In this document: one piece after another, positions 1-10,468 of the stretch
Layout of the letters: each line of letters starts with the position of its first letter
Numbering within the stretch: position 1 is the first letter of the stretch
Origin: Pseudofabraea citricarpa
Taxonomy: Eukaryota; Ascomycota; Leotiomycetes; Helotiales; Dermateaceae
Direction of reading: 5' to 3'
DNA length: 64,000 nt
NCBI GenBank assembly: GCA_029641185.1
Contig: JAPWGK010000004.1
Span: forward strand, 1,302,001 to 1,366,000
Program-made: the position numbers and the translations under genes
The notes under the pieces: model-generated
Seen by the model: the letters and a program-made list of their open reading frames with translations, nothing else
Database searches by the model: none
Told to the model about the DNA's origin: nothing

Positions 1-2
1 AT

Positions 3-1606
3 TACACCAAGCCGGCCTCCTCACATGCCACCACCACCACCCAGCTACCGGCGACCCTGCTGGCCAAGTATGGCGGCGACGTGGTTCTGCGATTCAATTT
101 GAGTACCACGGCAGAGGAGCAGGCTTTGGCAGAGGCCGCAGAGACATTGTTTCTAGATGTCTGGGAGTTCACAAATAATTGGGCCGACATTCGTCTGCGA
201 GAGGATGATGTGCGTGAAGCGTGTATACAACTTCAAAACTCCAGCTAATTGTGGTGACACCGCAGGTTCCATCGCTTCTCGGCTTGTTACCCAAGTCTCT
301 CCAGACGGCATATTCGCATCTAATGCCAGACCTGGCAAAGTCGATTTATCAGTCCTACCCCTCGATTACATGGCAGGAGCCAGAACCAGCTTTTCCTCCC
401 CGCCATGAAGCACAGCCATTCAGTTTGGCCGTGAAGACGAGAGATGGCCCTGACTTTGATAATATATTCTTTCAAAATTACCAGCCGCTCTCCGTCATCG
501 TACCCTGGATGCGACTCATGGCGTCGATGTTTACAACCCATGTGCGTTTGATCAATATAGGAACATCTTATGAGGGACGCGATATCCCCGCGCTCCGAGT
601 AGGTGTCTCTCCGAAGAACGATCAAGAACCAACTGGGCCTCGTAAGACTATAATTGTTTCTGGTGGTTTCCATGCCCGTGAATGGATCTCTGTTAGCACG
701 GTGACTTACACCGCGTGGTCCCTAATTACCTCGTATGGCAAGAATCCTGGAATTACCAAGCTCCTTCAAGAATTCGACTTTGTCTTTATTCCTACCGTCA
801 ACGTCGATGGCTATGTCTACACTTGGGAGAATGATCGCTTATGGCGCAAGAACAGACAACAGACAACTCTGAGATTCTGCCGGGGCTTAGATCTGGACCG
901 TTCATTTGGATTCGAATGGGATGGCAACACTTATCAGAACAACCCATGCTCTGAGAGCTTCCCTGGAGAAGAGCCGTTCCAAGCTGTGGAATCACACAGA
1001 CTTGCCGAATGGGCAAAGAACGAGACCGAAAACAACGGCGTGAGGTTTGTTGGGTTTCTGGATCTCCATTCATACTCACAGCAAGTGCTTTATCCATATT
1101 CGTACTCCTGTGCGGCATATCCGCCAAGCCAAGAGAATTTGGAAGAACTTGCCATGGGACTCGCAAAAGCTATCAGAATCTCAAGTGGGGAATCATATGG
1201 CGTCTCATCTGCATGCGAAGGGGCAGTTTCGTCAAGAAGCAACGTTGGTGGGGGAGTTAAGGCGAGAATGGAGACAGGGGGTGGGTCAGCAATTGATTGG
1301 TTCTACCACGAGTTGCGCGTTCGTTACAGCTACCAGATCAAGCTCAGAGATACTGGAAGCTATGGGTTCCTGTTACCCAAGGAAAACATCATCCCTAGTG
1401 GAGAAGAGGCATTTAGCGCCTTGAAGTATTTTGGCGATTTCCTCCTCGGAAACAAGGGCATCGAGAGTAGCCTTTTCCCCGAGATGCATCAAGAGCCTGA
1501 TCTGCAGCACAACATTCTTTCAAAGGAGGACATTGGGCATGTCGATGATGAAGCTGAGGAGAATTTTGAGGAGAAGAATTGGGAACTGCGGAGGCGGAGA
1601 AGATAG
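3..1606 (+). CDS. ecm14: Ecm14-like inactive metallocarboxypeptidase (M14 family), 5' partial
   Basis: The gene enters from the left edge. Exons are 3-209 and 266-1606; the 56-nt intron joins ...IRLREDD to [12 protein letters not shown] in frame, and the propeptide-like N-terminus lies outside the window. The fold is that of zinc carboxypeptidases A/B: HAREW gives two zinc ligands (His, Glu) and LDLHSYSQ the third His. The stretch [15 protein letters not shown] aligns with the segment that in active enzymes carries the catalytic Glu before LRDTG; here that residue is Lys. This Glu-to-Lys change with intact zinc ligands is the hallmark of fungal Ecm14, a secreted or vacuolar pseudo-enzyme linked genetically to the cell wall. 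The acidic tail ends in a run of Arg. An active carboxypeptidase is unlikely. Confidence 0.93.
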
Positions 1607-2266
1607 GACAAAAGAATCTTGAAAATATTTATTAGCTTGCGGCGTTGGTTGGAAATGGGAATACCTGGGGCCTGGCAGGCATTAATGACCCGGCGTTTCT
1701 TTTTTTTTTCTTTGTCTTTTTTTTCGTACACAAGTTTCAATTCCCCAATCATTGAGTAGCACACACTAGGATATAGGATATTTTTTATGAAATTATTGAG
1801 TATGGCACAAAAGTGAGAACCGCCTATAGGTACAGAATCTTGAACGTAAAGACGTAAAGAGACTAGCTTGGCATCACTTTGCTTATCATCTCGACCATTG
1901 ATAATCACCCCATCGCTTGGATTAATAATGTCATCCGCCCTTCAATTGTCAATCAACAGCATACATGAGTCAACAACATGCAACAACATGCAATAACGTC
2001 AATGCAGCTTGGAGCTTGCAGGCAGCCCCGCCTCGGTACTTCACTCACGCCCTTCCGACCACCTGAGGGGTTGCGGAGATACGTCACGCTACACAACATT
2101 TAAGAAGCTGCTAAGCATAGTCAGTAGTGCCGTTCTTGGGAGAAATCCATGTTTCACGTCGTCTATAAAGTTCGGGATTTCTGCTGAACTTTGTACTCCC
2201 ACCGCCAGTCTTGATTGTTTTCAGAGACCAGACAAAGACATCCCGTTACAGATCCTACCAATCACC
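1607..2266. other. Intergenic region with epoxide hydrolase promoter
   Basis: No gene is supported here. There is a T-rich tract near 1700-1730 after the ecm14 stop and repeated copies of acaacatgca near 1974-1992. An in-frame ATG exists at 2009, but the epoxide hydrolase family start fits the ATG at 2267, so 2009-2266 is taken as promoter and leader. Confidence 0.5.
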
Positions 2267-3667
2267 ATGTCACCCCAGCCTTTCCAGATCTCGGTGCCGC
2301 AATCGAAGATCGATAACCTTAAGGCAAAACTCGCCCTCGCTGAGTTTCCTGACGAGCTGGAGGGAGCCAATTGGGATCTTGGGGCTCCGTTGGCTGATGT
2401 GAAGAGACTAGCTAAGGCATGGGAGAAGTGGGATTGGCGACAGGCTGAGGCGAAATTGAACAAGCTTCCTCAATTTCATACCGAGGTGCAAGTTGATGGC
2501 TTCGAGGACATTGATGTCCATTTCGTCTGGCAGAAGAGCGAGGTCAAGAATGCTATTCCCTTGCTCTTCGTTCACGGCTGTAAGTAACTTCCTTCCGCCG
2601 GCCCGGCCCGGGACGGCAGATGGCAGATGGCGATGGGTCTGGTCAATTGCTGTGCAGGATCGTATTGACTTTGAGTTAGGGCCCGGCAGCTTTATTGAGG
2701 TGCAGCATATTCTGCCTTTGCTGGCTCAACCGGATGGACCGGCTTTTCACGTTGTGGCTCCTTCGCTGCCAAATTACGGGTTCAGTTCAAGGGTCAAGAA
2801 GCGCGGGTTTGCAGCTGCACAGTATGCCGAGACGTGCCACAAGTTAATGCTCCAGCTTGGCTACGACGAGTACGTAACGCAGGGTGGAGATTGGGGATCT
2901 ATCATCACTCGCTCCATGGGCGTCTTGTATCCCGATCACGTGAAGGCAAGTCATATCAACTTGATCCTCGCCAACGGCCCACCGACATTTACGAAGAACC
3001 CTCTTCTTGCCCTCAAGCACGCCGTCACTCCCTACACGGCGCAGGAAAAGGCTGGTTTCAAGCGTACAGAGTGGTTCCGCCAGGAGGGGGTAGGTTATAA
3101 CATCACGCAATCCACCAAACCCCAGACGATCGCTTATGCACTTAACGACTCTCCCGTCGCGCTCCTGGCGTGGATCTATGAGAAGCTGCACGACTGGACG
3201 GACTCATATCCCTGGACGGACGAGCAAATCCTAGAATGGATCAGCATCTACCAGTTTAGCCGCTCTGGTCCGGGTGCGGCTCACAACATCTACTACGAAA
3301 TCATGCATACGACATCTGGGCCCGGGAAGGTTACCAAAGAGGACATGTGGCAATACGTGCCCAAGGTGAAGCTGGGAATCGCTCTGAACCAGAAGGAACT
3401 TGCTGTCCCGCCCTTGAACTGGGCGAGGACCTTGGGGGATGTCGTATACGAGAGTAATAACCCAACCGGAGGGTAAGTTTCCACTGGTCTCCTGGGTGCT
3501 TGTTGTGGGTGGCCTTGTATCTGACTTTGCATCGCAGACACTTCTACGCAACTGAGAAACCCGAATGGGTCGTCAGAGATCTGAGGACCATGTTTGGCAA
3601 GGGAGGTGGGGCTTTTAATGTCGTGAAGGGGAAGAGCGGATATGATGATGATCGGGCAAGACTATGA
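2267..3667 (+). CDS. Epoxide hydrolase, microsomal/juvenile-hormone type, alpha/beta hydrolase fold
   Basis: Three exons (2267-2579, 2680-3472, 3538-3667) give 411 aa, normal for the fungal family. The N-terminal epoxide hydrolase domain begins [11 protein letters not shown] and is followed by the alpha/beta hydrolase domain. The first intron splits the Trp of the oxyanion motif HGWPG, and the second lies just before the catalytic His in [11 protein letters not shown] (about H370). The nucleophile is Asp in QGGDWGS (about D175). The predicted reaction is hydrolysis of epoxides to vicinal diols through an ester intermediate, typically in xenobiotic or lipid-epoxide detoxification. No signal peptide or membrane anchor is visible, so it is probably cytosolic. 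The physiological substrate cannot be inferred. Confidence 0.93.
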
Positions 3668-5962
3668 ATCAATTTGTACAAATGTATTCTGTGAAGAGCT
3701 GATGATAGCATGCAATTTAGAGTCCGCCAATGTTCAAGGTATTCATATATCGTATTCATTCGCTCAGGTGATTTATTAATATAGCAGATCCCTTTATATG
3801 CATCGTCGGCTATCTTGGCTACTGGAAAATACCTCTTATCAAAATCCAAAGTTCGATCTTGATTGAAGTCGAGAAGGAGCATGCAGGATAATACAGTACA
3901 CGAGGGGCAGGGGAACAAACTTTAAAAGCAAATCATCAAGTGATACCTCGGATCGTGCGGATCGATTTAAGCAAGGCACAGAACTGCCAAAAGGGGATTT
4001 GAAACCTAGCGATCTTCGAGTCAAGTATAGGGCTGAATTGCTCAAAGCTTAATGATAGATGGCCGATCTTCACAAAGCCTCCTCATCTCTAATCTCACAA
4101 AGCGTAAACCAGGCATCCGGCCTTACCGCTCGCTCGCTCGTCAACCTCCAAGTTCGAACTCCGTACTCGACTCTTCTCTGAACTCTCTTTTAGCGCTGTT
4201 TCATTTTCGCGACTTGGTGACCGCTACACGCAGCGGATATCCAGAGGATCCTGATAGTCCGAGGATTTCTTGCATGCTGCTCTCTTCGGCCTTTTTCTCT
4301 TCCGTCGTATCTCCGTCCACTGGCTTCTGGATACTATCTACAAAGGTTGCTTGCTTGCTTGCTCGACTTGCCTAGCGCCGAAAGTACGTAGATACTGATG
4401 CGTCTGAGGATCATGGTATTTCTACTGCTCTTATTTTGTGAACATGGGCTCTGAGATTGCGGTTAGGTATTCGTGGTATAGAGTGTTTGTATTGAATACT
4501 GCTAGTTCAAGCTTCTTTTTATATCTCTGTAGATACGTCTATGAGGGGGTTAGGGATGACTAGAGGGTGTACTTTTCACAGGCGCTCATAGCGATTGTGC
4601 TTTTGTGTTTCCATACCGTGAGCTATATGCCACATGCTGTTTCTCTATAGATAGATTGCCTCACCTCTCATTTTTGATCTACTCTTCTTGAAATACCTTA
4701 TCCCAACTTATCTTTTGGAACACGACGCATTGTCAAGGCACATTGATATCGATTCCGTCTATGTGACCGAATTACATTAGCGAGCATCTGAGTAAGAAGC
4801 AGCGATGACATCTTTCTGAATTGTCCAAGTCTGGAGGAAATATACGAGTAGATACCATATAAAGAAGTGCAAGCAAGTCGAGTTTTTCTCATCCATTACT
4901 TTTTACCTAGATATACATTCCTTGCTTTCTCTCCTCTCTTGTCTCCTGAAGGTTGCCACCGACCAATTCCCTAAACTGCAATGTCAACAAGAAAAAGAAA
5001 ACGCACACACAGACTTTTGTGTACATTCCTTCATGGACATCTTGATAGTTACGTATGATCCTCCACGAACTCTTGAAAAGTCGTGATCCATGATTTTCAC
5101 ACTCCAAGCCCCAATCAGAATAGCGATGTCACGCAAAAGTTGTTGGCCGTGCATGCAGCTCGAGGACTGCTACGTGAATGAGCACTTGCAGCTCTCAGCC
5201 ACCTTAAGCAGTACATTCAGGTAAGTGATGAGCTGTGTGAGAGTATGGCCGCCAATCTGGGCTATTAATTAGGGGTATACTGCTAACTGCATACTTCTGC
5301 CAGTTCACTGAAGGTAGACGGTTACTTATGCGACGTTAGCCGACCAATGTGACACTTGGTGAGTGTTTGTTTATTCATCGCTTGAAATCCGTTTTCCTCG
5401 GAACCTTTACTTTGGATCTCATGCTCATTGCTATGCTGTATCGTGTGGCAGATTTGTAACGTGCTTGCCTTCGATCTTCATCCCTCTCTGTTGACTTCTC
5501 GTTCTGGTAGAAGTTCAAGATCTTCCTCAACTGCCATAACCACCCACGTGTAACAAGCGAGCACGGATTACTAGCACAGGTCCCGTCATTAAAAACACGC
5601 CAGGATTTGATATCAGCATAATTGCATCCTGCGGCGAGAGATTGCCCCATGGAATGTTTAGTGCCTGGGATGGGAGTCTTGCAATGGACGGTCAACCAAC
5701 TCAAGAATGGTGGGGATTTATAGTAAAATCCAATATCAGAGGATAGCTTTACAAGGTCTAGGACTATGTGCTATAGATCCATGGTAGATCGTATATATTT
5801 CTAGTTAAAGCGAGTAGCAGCCGGCTGCCAAAAAGTGCTCGCTTAACTTTCCAAACCTCTGTCTCTGGCAGAGTAAACCGGAGTTCCATCCCGGCCGCAA
5901 GAAATCCCATGTACTTAACACTAAGGGAGAGATTTCTTTCGCGTAGGTTTTAGAGTAGACCA
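3668..5962. other. 2.3-kb gene-free interval
   Basis: The short reading frames here (for example 4052-4375 plus and 5375-5704 minus) show no recognisable domain, no splice continuation and no conserved motif. The interval separates the 3' ends of the convergent epoxide hydrolase and DUF300 genes. No clear repeat or RNA gene was seen. Confidence 0.5.
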
Positions 5963-7429
5963 TCAAGAGCCCGTAGCTACATGCCTCTGCTTCCGCCCAA
6001 CAACGAGCCAGCGAGCACCTCGACCAATAGCTCTAACGAAGTCGGCGAAATTCAAGGCGTCACCAACAGCTCTCACCGCAACAGTTCTCCCATTGTCCTT
6101 CGACGAATGATCGTTAGCGCACTCTTCGTTTTCGAGACCCGTGCGATCGGTACTAGGTAGCGGGATCGAGTCATCCGCAGCGGCGTCCTTCACCTGCGGG
6201 TGTCCGGCCTGGTAGGGCTTCCACGGGTAGGCCCACAGGTGCAGGATCGCGGCGATGCACATGTCGAGACACAAGAGCGCGCTGGGGATGGCGACTGCTA
6301 GAGACTGGTAAGAGATGCTTGCAGTCAGCTTGAGTACAGCGTCGTCGCCGCTGGTCAAGAAGCCTAACAGGCCCTGTGCTCTCGTCAGCGGGTCAGTAAT
6401 CCAAGCATGGTAATACCAGGACTCACGCTTTGCATGTAGGCGAGGGCGATGACGAGCTTGATGGCTAGGAACTTTAGGAACGGGTTGTGCTCTTTCAGCG
6501 TCCCCTTGAACTGCTGGTAGAACTGCAGCAGCCCGATCATGACGGCGGCTAGGGAGAACATCTGCAGAATCGTGACCTATATTAACCATGATCAGACAAT
6601 TTTCTTTTTCTGTCTTCTCTTTCTCTCTTTTGGTCGGCACTGGATATACCTACCCAGATATGAGCGAAGTGAAAGCTCGACGAGGAGACACAGAAGACGC
6701 CCAAGAACTCGGTGACGAACGAGACGAGCGTGAGGCCGAACTTGACGAGCGAGAACTGAAACACGAGGACCCAGAGGATCTATTTGCGGTTTTTCCAAAT
6801 CAGCATGCGGCTTACCTAGGTCGAGCGAGGCTGCCGGGGAGAGCTCACGTTGAAATAAGTCAGGCCGCTCCTCGGGATCCGAAGGTACCTGATGACGAGG
6901 ACCCATTTCCGCGGCTGCACGCTGCGGAAGTATGCCTTCAGCGCCCTCAGCCCACCTGGGGCCAGGCAGTCGCAGAGAAGCATGAAGAATGCAGCGAGGG
7001 CCAGGGCCTCGTAGAACTGGTGCACGGCTTCGAGGTAGACGTGATGCTTGTAGAACTTGATTGACAGGCATGCCGTCAGGCTGTAGATGGGCACCATGAG
7101 GAGAATGCGGATAATCCTGCGTGCAAATATCAAACGTCAGTCATGTTCGCCCAGGTGAAGCTTTTTTTTCTTTCTGGAATAGCCTCACTGCTTTTGCTGG
7201 CTCGGCTTCGTGTAGTGCCTGCTATGCTGGAAAATGAGGTAGCCGGATAGCACACATGCTATAATGGTTAAGGAGACTGCGAGATGGAAGCTGAGATCGT
7301 TAAATGTGAGGTCTCCAAATAGAGGTTCTTCTTGGACTGCGAGAATATGAATCAGTAGAGAATGAAGCAAGTTGGGACACTATTCGTACTCGGCTCATCT
7401 AGTTTCGACGTGTCGCATTTCTTCATCAT
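5963..7429 (-). CDS. DUF300/TMEM184-type (organic solute transporter Ost-alpha family) membrane protein
   Basis: Six exons on the minus strand (7429-7390, 7336-7189, 7116-6849, 6779-6654, 6576-6427, 6373-5963) join in frame to 380 aa. Family landmarks in order are HYTKPSQQKQIIRILLMVPIY, the acidic/aromatic segment YEALALAAFFMLLCDCLAP, RSGLTYFN, FKGTLKEHNPFLKFLAIKLV and a last membrane block around LLCLDMCIAAILHL. At least six or seven hydrophobic segments are visible, followed by a polar tail. The first 40-nt exon is inferred: it gives MMKKCDTSKLDEP and a good donor and branch site (CTACTGAT), and it matches the usual Cys-containing start of the family. A start at 7370 is the alternative. Relatives are TMEM184 and plant LAZ1; the transported solute in fungi is unknown. 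Confidence 0.87.
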
Positions 7430-9214
7430 GAGTTGCTTTATATTTCGAGATCTTTAACAATAATTTAGGCCAAGGATGTTTTTAGGAGAGGATAAGTATC
7501 TAGAGAGCGACTTCTATGGGAGGGAACGTAGAGCATTTTGTACATGCGACGGCACAGAGGCTGAGATAGCCAAGGCCTTCTGAAGTGCGAAAAGGTTGAC
7601 TCGAGTTCTTATTCGGGGCAGGCTCGTGAGTGGACAATAGCAAAGCCGCACATCGATTATGCTCGTCTGCTTAAAGAAGTATTGTTTGTAACGACTCTTG
7701 CTTGAATAAACAAGGATCGTGCGACCTGACCAGTGCCTGCTTAAGCAACGAGTTGTCTATTTACTCGTCGGTAAAGCATCCTGTCGGCCAATGGCCGCTC
7801 GCTTCACTGCTATAAGCCTTTTTCTCTGACTGCAGAGCACGCCGGATCTTAGCCGGTTGATACGGGGTACGATGTACTCGTACTATCTCAGTCTGCCATA
7901 CACGAATACGGGCCTTCAATTCATACCTTCAGGAGTTTTCTTTTTTTGGTTATTATGAACGGGAAGACAATTAAATCACCATCTCGTACTTGGTGTTATG
8001 TCATTTTTGTGCAGCCCGCACAAGTTGCTAATTCACTTCTGAATCGCCGGTATCAGTGTAATCCGCGGCCCGGACGATGGAGGAATGGTTGGCCGGTTGC
8101 CGGTATTTGGTTCGAGTTGGTACTTCAATTGGAAGCCAAATTATTTCAGAGTTAAGATTTCTGGTGATTGAATGAGTTCTCGTGTAAAATTAAGCATAAC
8201 TTTCATGAAATTAATTGGGTAGCCTGACTTGCAAATCCCATCTGTAGAAGATGAGTTATTACTGAACTCCAAGCTCGCTTCTTCGTTGGCACGCACGGTG
8301 CACCACTAAGACCAGCAACTCTCAAAAAAACGACAAGACAAGACAAGACAAGACAAGACATATCATAACACTGTTTTCGTATCCCAAAACCGAGTAGCCA
8401 AGAGGAAGAGGTTAAAAAAACAAATTTCTTAATCCCATAAATGCCAATTGAGTTTTAAGACGGACAAAAAAGAAAAAAGAAAAAAAAAGAGAGACCAGGA
8501 AGCATCCTGACGATTAGTGATCCCGCTGAGCTTTATCATCCTCTCCTCCAACCCCGGAACTCTAACGTGAAGGCGACGTGAACATGAACATGGACATGGA
8601 CATGGACATAAGAAGAAGAAGGGATCCCATAAAACAAAGCAAGCTTTCTTACTTCTCTCCCTCTTCTCTTCTCCAATCCTTTTATATAAAAAGAAAAGTG
8701 CGACATGGGAGAAATCACCAAGTCCTACTCTCTAGTCCAATAATAGAGAGTCTTACCTACCTTTCTAGCTATTACCGACCTACCTATCCCATCCCATCTA
8801 TCCGCCATCGCCGGCCACACACACAGCACACAGCACACAGCACACAGTCATGGTTATCTCTTTTATCTATCTATGTACGTATGGCGTGCTCCTCCCATGC
8901 GACTTCGTCTTCGTCTTCCGTCTTCGTCAGCAGCTACTGTACGGTATAAGAATCTGGACATCAGCACCTGCAACCTGCACCCGCAATCCCCAGAGTCGCG
9001 ACCCCGTTCTCGTCACCTCACGTAACCCATCCTCAGCCTCCCCGAGACTTCTTCTTCCTTCTTCTATCATCCATCCATGCATCCATGAATTCCGACCGGT
9101 CGGGCACGAGAAGCAGAAGCAGAAGCAGAAGCAGAAGCAGAAGCAGAAGCAGAAGCAACGGTAGCTAGCGCTGACGGGAATATGTAGTGTATGTATGTAT
9201 GCTGTTTAACCACG

Positions 9215-9246
<32 letters not shown>

Positions 9247-9940
9247 GCACAAAAGATACACACAAACAGACATACCACACTACGGCGCTGCACCCCACGG
9301 TGCCAACAAACCCCCCGACGGGCAGACTGCTCGTTGCAAGATGCCGACTGCTGCGGGATGGTATGCTACGGTACACACACAAGAACACATGCATGCATGC
9401 ATGCGACGCGACCATCAGCATACCTCTATCGTCGGGCCAAGATCAATGAGGATTGGTGGTAACCATCAGGACTACGGTACTCTCGTACCACAGACCTGAG
9501 ATGGATCATGATGATGGATCAGATTCAATTGATGATTGATGATTGATGATCCACCTCCACATCTACCACCGCCGCGGCCAGTGTGCAACTGGAGGAGCCC
9601 TTTTTCTCTTGTTTTCTTTCGATGTCATTCTACACGTTTCACCATGCATGGCCTTGCGAGAAACTCAAGCGCGGCCGGACACCGACAAACTGACACTTGA
9701 CACGAGCAACGGGACTAAGGACATTACATGTGCCCAGTTACCTATCTCCGCTGTTTGTGCCAGAGTACGGTACAGTACTATTAAAAAGGGCCCAAGTCTC
9801 GTTTCTCCCTATCGTCTTTTCCCTTTCTCTCCCAATCTGCAATTTCCAATCCCACCTTCTCCAATTGACCTTGACCCTCTCGTTATCAAGAGAAAACATC
9901 CAAATCGCAAAACCTACCTGACCCACCTCGAATACCAGAT
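7430..9940. other. 2.5-kb gene-poor interval rich in simple repeats
   Basis: This stretch separates the start of the DUF300 gene from the MAPEG gene. It holds many short tandem repeats: acaag units at about 8332-8360, CATGGA-like units at 8581-8610, cacacag units near 8817-8848, eight agaagc copies at 9109-9156, gcac units at 9215-9245, atgc units near 9388-9402 and gattgat units near 9526-9550. Peptides read through these repeats are low-complexity artefacts. I see no supported gene. Confidence 0.6.
9109..9156. repeat. Hexanucleotide microsatellite (agaagc)x8
   Basis: Eight exact copies of agaagc are read directly from the sequence. It is followed after about 60 bases by a (gcac)n tract at 9215-9245. 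Confidence 0.95.
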
Positions 9941-10468
9941 ATGCCGACCTTGGAGATCCCCGCTGAGTACGGGTGAGTTATACCCACTAGAACCGCAATG
10001 CCAACGAGGGTGAAAGAGGGAGAAAAATGCTGACAGCGAAACCCCTACAGATATGTCCTGCTAGCTGCAGCATCGACCTTCGTGCTCAACACTGTCCATA
10101 TGATCAACACGGTTCGCTACCGCAAAGCCGCAAAGGTCGAGTACCCAGCTACATACGCGCCGTCGTCCAACACATCCATCGAAGCGTACCAGTTCAATTG
10201 CGCGCAGCGGGCGCATGTCAACTTCCTCGAGAACCAACCGACGACGGTCGCGTCGCTTTTGATCGCCGGCACGTCGTTCCCCATCACAAGCGCCGTGTTG
10301 GGTTTGGGTTGGTCGGCGAGCAGATACATGTATATGGTCGGCTATTCGACGGGCGAGAAGGGCGGCAAGGGGAGAGGCAAGAAGGGCGGCTTGTGGTTCT
10401 TCCTCTTCCAGTTCGGCTTGATGGGGATGGCCATTTACAGCGGGGTGGCGATGGTTTTGAGTAAGTGA
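9941..10468 (+). CDS. MAPEG family protein, microsomal glutathione S-transferase 3-like
   Basis: Two exons (9941-9972, 10051-10468) give 149 aa, the usual size of MGST3/LTC4-synthase-like proteins. The short first exon encodes MPTLEIPAEYG, and the intron splits the Gly codon. The signature FNCAQRAHVNFLENQP matches the MAPEG glutathione-binding motif. Four hydrophobic segments are expected; those around YVLLAASTFVLNTV, TVASLLIAG and FFLFQFGLMGMAIYSGVAMV are plain. A Lys/Gly-rich loop (EKGGKGRGKKGG) precedes the last one. The predicted role is a membrane glutathione-dependent transferase or peroxidase of the endoplasmic reticulum in lipid-peroxide or xenobiotic handling. The longer frame 9543-10013 overlaps the first exon in another phase and is not coding. 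Confidence 0.93.

Noticed and set aside
2009..2266. Upstream in-frame ATG for a longer epoxide hydrolase
   Set aside because: The extra 86 residues have no targeting features, and the family starts at the ATG at 2267.
9543..10013. 156-aa frame upstream of the MAPEG gene
   Set aside because: It overlaps the first MAPEG exon in another phase and covers promoter-like pyrimidine-rich sequence.
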